Assembly (NCBI RefSeq): GCF_000766865.1
Contig: NZ_JNFA01000011.1
Location: 434,001-498,000, forward strand
DNA length: 64,000 bases
From: Listeria booriae
Lineage (GTDB): Bacteria; Bacillota; Bacilli; Lactobacillales; Listeriaceae
Direction of reading: 5' to 3'
Below the pieces are notes generated by a model. The model was given only the letters and a program-made list of their open reading frames with translations, had not been told where the DNA came from and made no database searches. The first letter of the stretch is position 1; each line of letters starts with the position of its first letter. The position numbers and the translations under genes are program-made. This document shows, one piece after another, positions 1-8,488 of this stretch.

Positions 1-470
1 TCGAATTCGTAGTCGTCCTTACCAATACTAAGTCTCGCTTCAGCACGACGTAAGAAAATGCGCTTCACTTCTTCACGATATGCGCTCATTTTGTCGTTAA
101 ATGGATTGCGATCTTTAAAATAGCCTTTTACGAAACAATAATACGTTTCTGAGTCCGAAAAAGCTGTAAAATAAAGAAGTCGGCAATTCTTATCTTTAAA
201 ATGGACTTTCATTTCTTGAATTGGTTGATCAATAGAAGTCTCGATTTTATTCGTTTGTAGTGAATATGATTGATTTTTGCCAATTGTTAAATGGACTTCC
301 GGTAGAATTTGTCGTCCAGTTGTTAATTTTCGCGTTTCAGCCTTTTCTAATTGCAGTAAACCTTGCAATAAAAGGGTCGACATTAAAGGTTGTTCGGTAA
401 TCAAACTGTGTAGGAAATCATATGCTTGAAATTCATCTTGTTCGTCTCTTACAAAAATTATTTTCGCCAT
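1..470 (-). CDS. Partial protein, possibly Gp49/HigB-like (RelE superfamily)
   Basis: A minus-strand reading frame opens at an ATG at 470 and runs off the left edge, giving about 156 residues without a stop. The start reads MAKIIFVRDEQDEF. The middle part has a run of the type LLYFTAFSDSETYYCFVKGYF followed by a basic helix (VKRIFLRRAEAR), which resembles the core of phage-derived Gp49-like/HigB toxins of the RelE superfamily. That match is by eye and tentative. The best Shine-Dalgarno (AGGAGGGG, 501-510) is about 30 bases from this ATG; it is better placed for a GTG that opens an 8-codon frame ending just before the ATG, so translation may be coupled or the start may be weak. If it is a toxin, the antitoxin would lie beyond the left edge. 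Confidence 0.55.
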   Translation of the reverse strand, partial: MAKIIFVRDEQDEFQAYDFLHSLITEQPLMSTLLLQGLLQLEKAETRKLTTGRQILPEVHLTIGKNQSYSLQTNKIETSIDQPIQEMKVHFKDKNCRLLYFTAFSDSETYYCFVKGYFKDRNPFNDKMSAYREEVKRIFLRRAEARLSIGKDDYEF

Positions 471-633
471 ATTATTCGCAGTCGCATGCTTGATGCACTG
501 CTCCCCTCCTTTATCTATCGTTCTATCTTTATTGTATCGGTTTTTACAAAAAAATGCACCTTCCATGTGTGAGAAAGTCCTATTTTATTTTTATTTGCGC
601 CAATATTGTTTTTTATTGTCATATTTGAAACTA

Positions 634-661
634 GAAAAAGCCTGAATGATATATCCAGACT
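634..661 (-). terminator. Terminator of the FGGY-kinase operon
   Basis: Read on the minus strand, AGTCTG pairs with CAGGCT (one G-U pair) around a short loop and is followed by TTTTTCT. It lies just after the stop of the kinase gene and would end the five-gene operon. Confidence 0.6.
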
Positions 662-669
662 CTTACTTT

Positions 670-2097
670 CTATTGAAATATCGCTGCTGCTTTTTTAAGA
701 ATTGTATCTGTACTTTTTGTAATGTCCTTGTATACTTCTTGATTGATGCGATGGTACAGTGTTTGGTTCTCTTGGTTTGGCTGGAATTTATCGCGTGTTC
801 GGACCATTTTATGTGTTGCTGCTTCGTAGGTTGGATAAATGCCGAGCGCCACAGCTACACAAATTGCTGCACCAAGGCTTGCCGAGCCGTTTACTTCTGT
901 TCGCGATGTCGGAACGCCAAAAACATCCGCAAAAATTTGCATAAGCAATGTGCTATTAGAGCCGCCGCCAGATATAATCAAATTTTCCAAAGGTACGCCT
1001 AGTTCGGCGCACATGTCATCTACGCGGTTTTTCATGGTTAAAGCAATCGCTTCTAAAATGGAGCGGTACATGTGCGCCCTGCCGTGTCTTGCATCAAAAC
1101 CAATCATGATTCCTTTACGATAAGGTGCATCACCAGGTGCTAGCCAGTCAAGCACTGTCATTAAGCCATCTGAACCTGCCGGAACATGTTGCGCTTCCCG
1201 ATTCAAAAACTCTTCAACAGAATGCCCGTCCTGATGCGCCTTCAACATAATGTCATCACCTAAAAGTTCCTTAAACCAGCTGACCGTCCACATGCCCCGT
1301 CTAATCCCGTTGCTTTCATACAAATATTGATGCGGTGTCGATGCAAAATTAGTCCAAAAAGCCGTCGTATCTCGCGGATTCTCTAGCCCTGGCATCATCG
1401 CAGCAATATACGTTCCGAGCGAAACTAGCGCTGTCTTCTCTGCCAGCAATCCCGAACCTAACGCCTCAACCGCCTTATCATTCGCCGTCGCAATCACCGG
1501 AATCCCCTCAGGAATCCCCGTCGCGTCCGCAGCAGCCTTCGTAACCGTCCCTAAAACATCACCCGGCATTTTCAAATCAAACAACATCTCCCGTGAAAGT
1601 TGCCCCATCACATCCGGAGTCTCGTCCCATTCCCACGTATCCGTATCAATCGGCCATTGCCCCTGATAATTCGCCGCCGTATCCACAAAATTCCCCGTCA
1701 AACGATGCGTTATATACCCCGAAGTCGTCGTCACATACGCCACCTCCGGATTCACATGCTCATAAGGCTTCGAAACCCGCGCATCCATCCAGCTCAGCAC
1801 AGGTTCCGCAAGACTCCCGTCACGCTTCAACAATGCCCGACAAAAACGAATCGTACAAAGACCCAATCCAATAATATCTTCATTATTTCCCGGGAAATAA
1901 TCCATCGCTTCCTTGCTCGCCACAATCAGCGAATCCCACAAATCATCATTCGGATGTTCCACAACCCCAGGCTCCTGCATATGCATGGGTTGCAACGCAC
2001 ATTTTCCCTCACAAACAATGTTCCCATCCAAATCAAAAATAACTACTTTTGAGCTTTGCGAACCACCATCGATTCCCATAATGTATTTTTTCGTCAT
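670..2097 (-). CDS. FGGY-family carbohydrate kinase
   Basis: 475 residues, normal for FGGY sugar kinases. The N-terminal phosphate loop reads MGIDGGSQSSKVVIFD, and the likely catalytic aspartate lies in ATANDKAVEALGSG near residue 205. The C-terminal ATPase half has the glycine-rich ISGGGSNS segment near residue 375. Members phosphorylate glycerol, ribulose, xylulose, erythritol or similar polyols and ketoses; the substrate cannot be read here. It is the last gene of an operon with an SDR, an MFS carrier, a GlpP-type antiterminator and an FAD oxidase. Together these suggest uptake, oxidation and phosphorylation of a polyol or glycerol-like compound (inference). A Noc-type palindrome lies within the coding sequence at 1885-1898. 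Confidence 0.88.
   Translation of the reverse strand: MTKKYIMGIDGGSQSSKVVIFDLDGNIVCEGKCALQPMHMQEPGVVEHPNDDLWDSLIVASKEAMDYFPGNNEDIIGLGLCTIRFCRALLKRDGSLAEPVLSWMDARVSKPYEHVNPEVAYVTTTSGYITHRLTGNFVDTAANYQGQWPIDTDTWEWDETPDVMGQLSREMLFDLKMPGDVLGTVTKAAADATGIPEGIPVIATANDKAVEALGSGLLAEKTALVSLGTYIAAMMPGLENPRDTTAFWTNFASTPHQYLYESNGIRRGMWTVSWFKELLGDDIMLKAHQDGHSVEEFLNREAQHVPAGSDGLMTVLDWLAPGDAPYRKGIMIGFDARHGRAHMYRSILEAIALTMKNRVDDMCAELGVPLENLIISGGGSNSTLLMQIFADVFGVPTSRTEVNGSASLGAAICVAVALGIYPTYEAATHKMVRTRDKFQPNQENQTLYHRINQEVYKDITKSTDTILKKAAAIFQ
1885..1898. other. Noc-binding-type palindrome (NBS)
   Basis: ATTTCCCGGGAAAT, identical to the 14-bp site known for Bacillus subtilis Noc. It lies inside the FGGY kinase gene, about 4.8 kb from the noc gene. 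Confidence 0.75.
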
Positions 2098-2133
2098 AAT
2101 CCTAGACCTTTCTCTCTTATCAAATTTTCCAAT

Positions 2134-2910
2134 CTAACGAACCAAGTAGCCGCCGTCCACAACGAGCAGATGCCCATTCACGTAATCCGAAGCCCTGCTC
2201 GCCAAAAATACCGTCGTTCCCATCAAATCCTGCGTCTCACCCCAACGATTCGCCGGAATATGATCCAACACACGCTGATTCGTTTCTGGGTTGCTCCGCG
2301 TCGCCGTCGTAATCTCCGTCGCGTAATACCCAGGCGCAATCCCGTTCACCTGAATATTATACTGCGCCAACTCATCACAATACGCCTTCGTCAAGCCCGC
2401 AATCCCATGTTTCGTAGCCGCATACGCTGGTGACCACTGCCCACCAAGAAACGAAAACAGCGAACAAATATTAATAATTTTGCCGCTCCGTTGCGGAATC
2501 ATCTTTTGCGCCGCCTCATAACTCAACTCAAAAGCAGCCGTCAAATTAATCTGAATCATCGGATCCCACTGCGCGCGCCCAAACTCCTGCACCTCCGCCA
2601 GCTTACAAATCCCCGCACAATTCACCAAAATATCCACCGACCCCAGCGCCTCCACACAGTTTTCAATAATCTGCTTTGGCACGCCTTCCTTCGTAATATC
2701 GGCCTCCATAAACACCATCTTGCTGCCAGCCTCTTCAATCAGCCGCTCCGTCGTGCCATCATCCGCCACAATACTTGGAATAAAAAGATTCGCCCCCGCC
2801 TTAGCCAGCGCCAACGAAAAAGCTTGCCCCAATCCAGAATTGCCACCCGTCACAATCGCATTTTTGCCCTTCAAAGAAAAGAAGTCCATTTGAAAATCTT
2901 GAATATTCAT
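2134..2910 (-). CDS. SDR-family oxidoreductase (KduD/gluconate dehydrogenase-like)
   Basis: 258 residues, the usual length for a classical short-chain dehydrogenase. The nucleotide-binding TGGNSGLGQAF is near residue 21, the NAG-type motif reads NCAGI, the catalytic serine lies in NICSLFSF and the Tyr-Lys pair in YAATK. The C-terminus (VVDGGYLVR) is typical of 2-deoxy-D-gluconate/5-keto-gluconate type dehydrogenases. It probably oxidises or reduces a hydroxyl of the sugar or polyol handled by this operon with NAD(P). It sits 13 bases after the MFS gene and 36 before the kinase, so the three are co-transcribed. Substrate unknown. Confidence 0.88.
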   Translation of the reverse strand: MNIQDFQMDFFSLKGKNAIVTGGNSGLGQAFSLALAKAGANLFIPSIVADDGTTERLIEEAGSKMVFMEADITKEGVPKQIIENCVEALGSVDILVNCAGICKLAEVQEFGRAQWDPMIQINLTAAFELSYEAAQKMIPQRSGKIINICSLFSFLGGQWSPAYAATKHGIAGLTKAYCDELAQYNIQVNGIAPGYYATEITTATRSNPETNQRVLDHIPANRWGETQDLMGTTVFLASRASDYVNGHLLVVDGGYLVR

Positions 2911-2923
2911 CGTGTTTTCCTCC

Positions 2924-4207
2924 TTAAACTGTCTCTGCAGCAGCCATTACAACCGCCTTATTTTTCTTAATATCGCGCATCAATAACATACAGAAAACGA
3001 GCGCCATTCCCGTCGCAACAAGCCCTAAAATCCACATATTACGATAAGCCTGCGTTGCTTCCAACGTATCCTGCCAACTTCCGATCAACGGATAAATAAA
3101 CACATCTGGCAAAAATCCAATCAAAGAAGCCACACCAATCGTCGTTCCCATCGTCTTACTCGGCGTTCCAGCCTCACCAATCGTCGCAAAATACATCCCG
3201 CGCGACACATAGTTAAAGAACGCAAGCAACAACACAAGTCCAATCATCACGAAAATAATATTCTTACTCGCCGGAATCACAATCAAACAAATCAGCCCAG
3301 CAAACGTCACAATCCCACCAATAAAAATAATCTTCGTCGGCGATTTCAACCGCGTCTTAGCCGAAACAATCGCGCCCACAGGACCACTAATCGTCCGGAA
3401 AACCTGATTCCGAATCATCCCGATAAACGTCGCCATCACAACCGGCATCGCAAAAATATCAATCAAATAACTCGTCGTATAACTAAGCACCGCAAAAATC
3501 GTATACACACCCATGATAATCAAACTACAATACCAAGTCGTCCGTTTTTTAAGTACTGTCACAATATCCTTGGCCGTCACTTTCTCCGCTTTTGGAATAC
3601 TTGCGCGAGCCTGCTTTGTCTCTTCAGGCACAACAAACCAACACAAAATCCCAAATACAATATAAAAAACACCGTACGTTATCATAACCGCTTTCAAACT
3701 ATTCGGATTCGAGTCAGCGCCAAACAATTGGAACATCCATAACGTCAAAAACGCCGTCACAAGCGCACCAAATCCCCGCATTCCTTCCGCAAAACCGAGT
3801 AAACTTCCTTGCTCATCAGCCGTCCCTAAAATCGCCACAGCCTTCACCGTTGCCGACCACATAAACAATACCGTCGTAATCGCCAGCAACACTTGAATCA
3901 CAAGCAACATCCAATACGGCGGATACAGCGCCATAACAAACGCCAGACCTCCCGTAACTAACATCGAAAACGTAATTAATTTTTTATGAGAGAACTTATC
4001 CGCGATAATCCCACTTGGCGCATACAATATCATTGCTGCTGTCCCATACACACTCATAATAAAACCAACCTGCGTGGCACTAAGCCCCATCAGCGATTCC
4101 ATCGGCACTTGATAATTATATTTCAAATAAGGTAACTCAAAGCTCATTCCGCCAGTCATACCAATGATTGCGATGATAAACCAGCGACTAAATTTTGTCT
4201 TTTTCAT
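2924..4207 (-). CDS. MFS transporter
   Basis: 427 residues with about 12 hydrophobic segments. A charged cytoplasmic loop 2-3 (SGIIADKFSHKKLITFS) carries the major-facilitator signature GxxxDKxxHKK, and a long central loop rich in Lys/Glu lies near residues 190-215. It is likely the importer for the substrate of the operon, since it lies between the GlpP-type antiterminator and the two soluble enzymes. The Shine-Dalgarno (AGGGGGC) is just upstream of the ATG. A near-perfect cre box lies in the 82-base gap before it, so it may have an extra carbon-catabolite-controlled promoter. Confidence 0.88.
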   Translation of the reverse strand: MKKTKFSRWFIIAIIGMTGGMSFELPYLKYNYQVPMESLMGLSATQVGFIMSVYGTAAMILYAPSGIIADKFSHKKLITFSMLVTGGLAFVMALYPPYWMLLVIQVLLAITTVLFMWSATVKAVAILGTADEQGSLLGFAEGMRGFGALVTAFLTLWMFQLFGADSNPNSLKAVMITYGVFYIVFGILCWFVVPEETKQARASIPKAEKVTAKDIVTVLKKRTTWYCSLIIMGVYTIFAVLSYTTSYLIDIFAMPVVMATFIGMIRNQVFRTISGPVGAIVSAKTRLKSPTKIIFIGGIVTFAGLICLIVIPASKNIIFVMIGLVLLLAFFNYVSRGMYFATIGEAGTPSKTMGTTIGVASLIGFLPDVFIYPLIGSWQDTLEATQAYRNMWILGLVATGMALVFCMLLMRDIKKNKAVVMAAAETV

Positions 4208-4224
4208 CGTCTGCCCCCTAATCT

Positions 4225-4240
4225 TTCGAAAACGCTTACA
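4225..4240 (-). promoter_or_regulatory. Candidate cre box (CcpA site) before the MFS gene
   Basis: On the minus strand it reads TGTAAGCGTTTTCGAA, close to the cre consensus TGWAANCGNTNWCA. It sits 18-33 bases upstream of the MFS start. No convincing promoter was seen next to it, so it could act as a roadblock to read-through transcription. Confidence 0.5.
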
Positions 4241-4289
4241 TTATTTAGTTAAAATTGTCTTTTCCTATCATCGTTTTAAAAAAATTAAA

Positions 4290-4859
4290 TTAAATATTAT
4301 CCCACACATCTGGACTTGTTGACGAAATCGCTACAGCACCAGCTTGTAACGCCGTCAGAACATCCTCTTTGTCACACACGAGCCCACTTGCAATGACCGG
4401 TTGCGAAATCGCATCTTGGACCCAACCAAGAACTTTAGGCATACATCCCGGCAAAATCTCCACACAATCCGTTTTAGAAGCCGCCACTTGTTTTGGCAAA
4501 TTATGATACGACATCGAATCAATCAAGAAAAAGCGGTGAATCGTGTAGAAACCTTTCATTTTAGCAGCCCGAACAATCGATGGCTTCGAACTAATAATAC
4601 CGTCCGTTTCCGTGTTTTTACGCATAAAATCAACAACAATTTCCCGATTCGACGTACCTTCCACCAAATCAATATCTACAAAAGCCACCTTGCCCGCCGC
4701 CTTCACTTGCGCCACAATTTGACCAATATTACAAATATTCCCGAACAAAATAAAAACCAGCTGACAATTGGATTGCACTACTTTTTGAAGCCCGTCTTCG
4801 TCCTTAACCGCGGCAATAATCGGATTATCCGCCAACAAATCTAACATATTTTCTCTCAT
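4290..4859 (-). CDS. GlpP-family transcription antiterminator
   Basis: 189 residues, the length of Bacillus GlpP. Recognisable family segments are PIIAAVKDEDGLQ at the N-terminus, VDIDLVEGTS near residue 76, the IISSK motif near 104, and PVIASGLVCDKEDVLTALQAGAVAIS in two stretches near the C-terminus, all from the TIM-barrel-like fold of this family. B. subtilis GlpP binds glycerol-3-phosphate and prevents termination in glp leaders. Here the gene is the second of five in an operon whose own leader holds a terminator at 6460-6494. This strongly suggests autogenous antitermination by a glycerol-3-phosphate-like ligand (inference). No glpF, glpK or glpD gene is adjacent. Confidence 0.87.
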   Translation of the reverse strand: MRENMLDLLADNPIIAAVKDEDGLQKVVQSNCQLVFILFGNICNIGQIVAQVKAAGKVAFVDIDLVEGTSNREIVVDFMRKNTETDGIISSKPSIVRAAKMKGFYTIHRFFLIDSMSYHNLPKQVAASKTDCVEILPGCMPKVLGWVQDAISQPVIASGLVCDKEDVLTALQAGAVAISSTSPDVWDNI

Positions 4860-4881
4860 TCTAATTCCCCTACTTTCAATA

Positions 4882-4918
4882 GTGTTTCAATCCTCCCAGT
4901 CTAGAAGAATTGAAACAC
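4882..4918. repeat. Perfect 10-bp inverted repeat inside the operon
   Basis: GTGTTTCAAT and ATTGAAACAC flank a 17-base loop, between the FAD oxidase stop and the GlpP start. There is no T-run, so it is not a standard terminator. It could be an mRNA-processing or stability hairpin, or a binding site for the encoded antiterminator. Confidence 0.6.
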
Positions 4919-4932
4919 CATCTTACCTTGCT

Positions 4933-6393
4933 TTAATCCAAAAACTCAAGCGGAATAATGCTTCCAGCGTTCATCACGTTATTCGGATCAAATGCTTGCT
5001 TCAATGTTTTCAAAATATAGAATGAAGAACCGTACTCATCTTTAATCCACGGCGCGCGCGCTTTTCCGACACCATGATGATGCACCATCGTACCACCATG
5101 TTTCAGCGATTCCTCCACGATAATTTTGTTAATCGGATTATGGTACTTATTAATTTCCTCTGTAGGCTCGCAGTTCAAATCGTAATAATATACGAAATAA
5201 AGATTCGTCCCGTTGATATAACTATGCGATGAATGTCCGCCAACCCAAGTCACATCAGGCACTTCCGCTTTCACACGACGACAAGCAGACTCATAAATCG
5301 CGTTAATATTGCCCCAATCCGCCGCAATTTCGGTCGTGAATCCCATATTTTTTGTAGCTACGATTTCTTCACGCTCTTCTGCAACCTGCTCTGGGAACCA
5401 ATTCAAATTCGCGAACCAATCCGCAATCAACTGGCTTTTCACTTGCTCACATTGTTCATATTTCGCCACGATTTTCTCGATTCCAGCACCCGTCGCTTCC
5501 GTAATTCCCGCAGGACCTTCCGCCATGAAAATCAGAACGCATTTATCCTTTTGAAAATGAGAGAAATGTCCCGCAGCATCCGCCACATCGTAAAGTCTTG
5601 CAATCGAAGGCTTGTAACCCTCCACCATCACCTCACGCAAAATCTCAAACCCAACCGACATATCATCCAACGTATAACCATAAAAACGATGATTCTCCGG
5701 CTGATATTTAAAAATTTTCACCGTAACTTCCGTAATGTAGCACAGTGCCCCTTCATTACCGACCACAACATGGCGAATATCAGGCCCAGCCGCGCGCCTT
5801 GGCACATTTTTAATCCGCGTCACTTCTCCATTTGGAAACACCGCTTCAAGCCCAACAATCATGTCTTCAATCCCACCATAAAGTGTGGAGAATTGCCCTG
5901 TACTGCGCGTTGCCACAAGACCGCCCATTTGCGCTAACGGTTTTGACTGCGGCGAATGCCCCGTTGTTAAACCTTTTTCGCGTAGCAAGTTCTCGATGTC
6001 TTCTAACACCACACCCGCTTCACACGTCACTTGCATATTATATTCATCAATTTTGATTACCTTATTCAATCCAGAACCGTCCAACACGATATGATTCGGC
6101 TTCACCGATTCCAACATACTCTCAAGCGCCGAATTCCCAGTCCGCGGAATACAATTAACCCCATTCTCATTACAAAATTTCAATACCTTCGCAATATCAT
6201 CCGTATTTCTAGCCTTCACAATAGCAGCAGGAATCGGTTGCGTAAAAATTCCCGAAATGTCCTCATACTTGCGATAACGGTCAATACTCGCGTGCTGCAA
6301 CGTCTCTTCATCCGTCACAACATTAGCGCCCCCAACCAAACCTTCCATTGCCTCAACGATTTCCTCACGAGATAAAACTGTCGATAAAACCAT
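4933..6393 (-). CDS. FAD-linked oxidase, GlcD/AGPS-like
   Basis: About 486 residues from the chosen ATG at 6393, which has GGAAGGGG ten bases upstream; an upstream in-frame extension lacks a ribosome site. The N-terminal half is a PCMH-type FAD-binding domain (CIPRTGNSALES near residue 95, LAQMGGLVATRSTGQ near 155). The C-terminal FAD oxidase domain carries MVHHHGVGKARAPW near residue 445 and ends FDPNNVMNAGSI. The His-His-His-Gly-Val-Gly-Lys run is typical of alkyl-dihydroxyacetone-phosphate synthase relatives. As first gene of the operon it probably oxidises a hydroxy acid, polyol or glycerol derivative. The substrate is not known. Confidence 0.85.
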   Translation of the reverse strand: MVLSTVLSREEIVEAMEGLVGGANVVTDEETLQHASIDRYRKYEDISGIFTQPIPAAIVKARNTDDIAKVLKFCNENGVNCIPRTGNSALESMLESVKPNHIVLDGSGLNKVIKIDEYNMQVTCEAGVVLEDIENLLREKGLTTGHSPQSKPLAQMGGLVATRSTGQFSTLYGGIEDMIVGLEAVFPNGEVTRIKNVPRRAAGPDIRHVVVGNEGALCYITEVTVKIFKYQPENHRFYGYTLDDMSVGFEILREVMVEGYKPSIARLYDVADAAGHFSHFQKDKCVLIFMAEGPAGITEATGAGIEKIVAKYEQCEQVKSQLIADWFANLNWFPEQVAEEREEIVATKNMGFTTEIAADWGNINAIYESACRRVKAEVPDVTWVGGHSSHSYINGTNLYFVYYYDLNCEPTEEINKYHNPINKIIVEESLKHGGTMVHHHGVGKARAPWIKDEYGSSFYILKTLKQAFDPNNVMNAGSIIPLEFLD

Positions 6394-6459
6394 GTTAAAA
6401 TAACCCCTTCCGATCTGCTTTTTCACCAAAAATGGTAAATATTTCTGTTTTTAGAGCAC

Positions 6460-6494
6460 AAAAAAAGCGCACTCCTACAAATTAGGAGTCGCTT
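6460..6494 (-). terminator. Leader terminator, probable GlpP-type antitermination site
   Basis: On the minus strand, AAGCGACTCCTA pairs with TAGGAGTGCGCTT and is followed by TTTTTTG. It lies between the promoter and the first gene of the operon, so transcription would stop before the operon unless it is overridden. The GlpP-family gene in the same operon is the obvious candidate antiterminator (inference). Confidence 0.8.
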
Positions 6495-6520
6495 ATCTCA
6501 ATTCTCTAGCAACTAACTAC

Positions 6521-6549
6521 AGTATATAAAACGCTTACAAGAAAGTCAA
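6521..6549 (-). promoter_or_regulatory. Sigma-A promoter of the FAD oxidase-GlpP operon with cre box
   Basis: On the minus strand, TTGACT and TATACT are separated by exactly 17 bases. The spacer holds TTGTAAGCGTTTTATA (6540-6525), a good match to the cre consensus except at the last CA. CcpA bound there would block RNA polymerase, so catabolite repression is likely. Confidence 0.8.
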
Positions 6550-6609
6550 GGAGAAGTTCTATATTTTATGCGGTGATTTTTCGTTACTAATTTCACATAA
6601 ATTAACTAC

Positions 6610-6645
6610 AAAAAGGCTACCACACATTGTTTGTGAAATAGCCTT
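6610..6645 (-). terminator. Terminator after noc
   Basis: Minus-strand AAGGCTA pairs with TAGCCTT around a loop and is followed by TTTTG, just after the noc stop codon. Confidence 0.7.
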
Positions 6646-6649
6646 ATTC

Positions 6650-7513
6650 TTATTTCTTCGACTGCTTTGGAATTTGAATCGTAATCTGATAAAAATCATC
6701 CGACTCTTCTTCTTCCATTTGAAGATCCATTCCATTATCCTTCACCATCGTGATTGACTGCTTAATCGTATTTACAGCAATCCGCACATCACGACTAATC
6801 GCTTTACGTTGCGGTTTTGCTTTCTTTGGTTCAGGTTTGGCATGAAGAGAAGCGATATATTGCTCCGTCTCCTTCACATTCCATTTATTCTCCACAATCT
6901 TCGCCAACACGGCTAATTGCTGCTCTTCCTCTTCTAAAACTAACAACGATCGCGCATGACGTTCAGAGATTTGCTTATCTAAAACAGCCTGCTGAATCGA
7001 TTCTGGCAATCGTAACAAACGCAATTTATTAGCGACCGCAGATTGGCTTTTACCAACACGTTGCGCCAGCGCTTCTTGCGTAATTCCTTGCATATCTAGC
7101 AAACTTTGATACGCTTTAGCCTCTTCAATCGGTGTTAATTCCTCACGCTGCAAATTCTCAATCAGAGCAATCGCCGCGACTTCATCATCCGTTAAACTTT
7201 GGATAATTGCCGGAATATGCTCCCATTCGAGTGAAGAAACCGCGCGAAATCTACGTTCACCAGCAATAATTTCATATTTTTCAGGCTCGTATTCACGTAC
7301 AACGATTGGCTGAATAACACCGTGAATCCTAATTGTTCTTGCCAATTCTTCAATTTTGGATGCATCGAACACAGTTCTTGGCTGAAAGCGATTCGGAATG
7401 ATAGCTGCAATAGGAAGTTCCACGATTTTCTGCATGAAGTCCTCCACAATTTCTTCCGTCTCGATCTCAATGTATTCCTTATCTTTCTTTCCGAACAAAC
7501 GCGAAAAAGGCAT
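6650..7513 (-). CDS. noc: Nucleoid occlusion protein Noc (ParB family)
   Basis: 287 residues from the chosen ATG at 7513. The N-terminus [13 protein letters not shown] matches the short amphipathic membrane-binding helix of Noc. The ATG nine bases upstream sits directly on the Shine-Dalgarno (AAGGG), so the inner one is preferred. The ParB N domain carries GERRFRA near residue 87, and a helix-turn-helix ([22 protein letters not shown]) follows near 145. Noc binds ATTTCCCGGGAAAT sites and the membrane and blocks FtsZ assembly over the nucleoid. Three perfect and one near-perfect such sites are in this window. It is separated from rsmG by a 240-base gap with a long palindrome. Confidence 0.93.
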   Translation of the reverse strand: MPFSRLFGKKDKEYIEIETEEIVEDFMQKIVELPIAAIIPNRFQPRTVFDASKIEELARTIRIHGVIQPIVVREYEPEKYEIIAGERRFRAVSSLEWEHIPAIIQSLTDDEVAAIALIENLQREELTPIEEAKAYQSLLDMQGITQEALAQRVGKSQSAVANKLRLLRLPESIQQAVLDKQISERHARSLLVLEEEEQQLAVLAKIVENKWNVKETEQYIASLHAKPEPKKAKPQRKAISRDVRIAVNTIKQSITMVKDNGMDLQMEEEESDDFYQITIQIPKQSKK

Positions 7514-7635
7514 TCCTATCATCCCTTCTAATTAGTTAAACCTACTATCCATTCTAGCAGAAAATCCCCCATAAATATATCTAGACTATAGAAAAATTAT
7601 ATTTTAACGGCAAAACCTGTCCGTATCTCCAAACC

Positions 7636-7758
7636 TCAGCGTGCCGACAAATGCCCATATCCTAGGCAAAAGCGAGTACCGACGCGGAGCGTACTAAAGT
7701 ACGTGAGCATCGGAACGGAACTTTTAACGACGGAGATGGGTATTTGTCGGCACGCTGA
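7636..7758. repeat. Long imperfect palindrome between rsmG and noc
   Basis: Outer arms of about 27 bases (starting TCAGCGTGCCGACAAATGCC and its complement, two mismatches) enclose nested complementary segments and a central GTACTAAAGTAC palindrome. The whole could fold as one long hairpin of about 123 nt. It begins a few bases after the rsmG stop. The centre resembles module B of the dispersed repeats at 38.7 and 63.5 kb. Confidence 0.7.
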
Positions 7759-7762
7759 ACTA

Positions 7763-8479
7763 TCATTCGATTGGTTGCTTGTTCGGCGTTCCAGCCTTAC
7801 GCGGATATTTATTCGGCGTTTCCTTCACTTTTTCAATCAAATACAAGTTCCGCTCACTGTCCTCAACTGGAAGCGAAAAAGCAAAATGATCTTTCACTTT
7901 ACCGCCGAGTGTTGCGATGGCTTTCGCACCAATTTTTAGCTCCTGCTCCGCCTGCATCCCTTTCATCGCAAGGAAAAAACCGTTCTTTTTAGCAAGTGGC
8001 AAACAAAGCTCTGTCAACACACTCATTCTCGCCACAGCACGCGCCGTCACAAGATCAAATGTCCCGCGGAATGCCTTATTCTGTCCAAACTCTTCGGCTC
8101 TCGCGTGATGGAAATGAACCCGGTCCAATCCTAATTCAGCCGCCAACGCATCCAAAAAAGTAATCCGTTTTTGCAAAGAATCTACAATCGTCACGTCTAA
8201 GTGCGGGAAACAAATCTTAATCGGGATACTTGGAAACCCAGCTCCAGCACCAACATCACAAACCGTTCCAACCTCTTTGAAATCCACATAAAAAGCCGCA
8301 GAAATCGAATCGTAAAAATGTTTTAAATACACTTCATCACGATCCGTAATTGCCGTCAAATTCATCTTTTCATTCCATTCCACGAGCATCTTGAAATACG
8401 CGTCAAATTGCGCCATTTGCCCATCCGATAAAGCGATACCTTGTTGCAATAACTGTTCTCTAAACTGTTCTGGATTCAC
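7763..8479 (-). CDS. rsmG: 16S rRNA m7G527 methyltransferase
   Basis: 238 residues, normal length. The SAM-binding [13 protein letters not shown] is near residue 78, preceded by LKHFYDSI, both hallmarks of RsmG (GidB). It methylates guanine at position 527 of 16S rRNA; loss usually gives low-level streptomycin resistance. It follows mnmG by 9 bases, as the third gene of the mnmE-mnmG-rsmG block. The C-terminus is basic and slightly repetitive ([16 protein letters not shown]). Confidence 0.95.
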   Translation of the reverse strand: MNPEQFREQLLQQGIALSDGQMAQFDAYFKMLVEWNEKMNLTAITDRDEVYLKHFYDSISAAFYVDFKEVGTVCDVGAGAGFPSIPIKICFPHLDVTIVDSLQKRITFLDALAAELGLDRVHFHHARAEEFGQNKAFRGTFDLVTARAVARMSVLTELCLPLAKKNGFFLAMKGMQAEQELKIGAKAIATLGGKVKDHFAFSLPVEDSERNLYLIEKVKETPNKYPRKAGTPNKQPIE

Positions 8480-8488
8480 GTTTTTCCC

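Noticed and set aside
5233-5937. 234-residue plus-strand frame inside the FAD oxidase gene
   Set aside because: Antisense shadow rich in Arg, His and Asn. The minus-strand frame has clear FAD oxidase motifs.
6650-7513. parB/spo0J instead of noc
   Set aside because: The N-terminal amphipathic helix [10 protein letters not shown], the lack of an adjacent parA, and the neighbour rsmG identify Noc.
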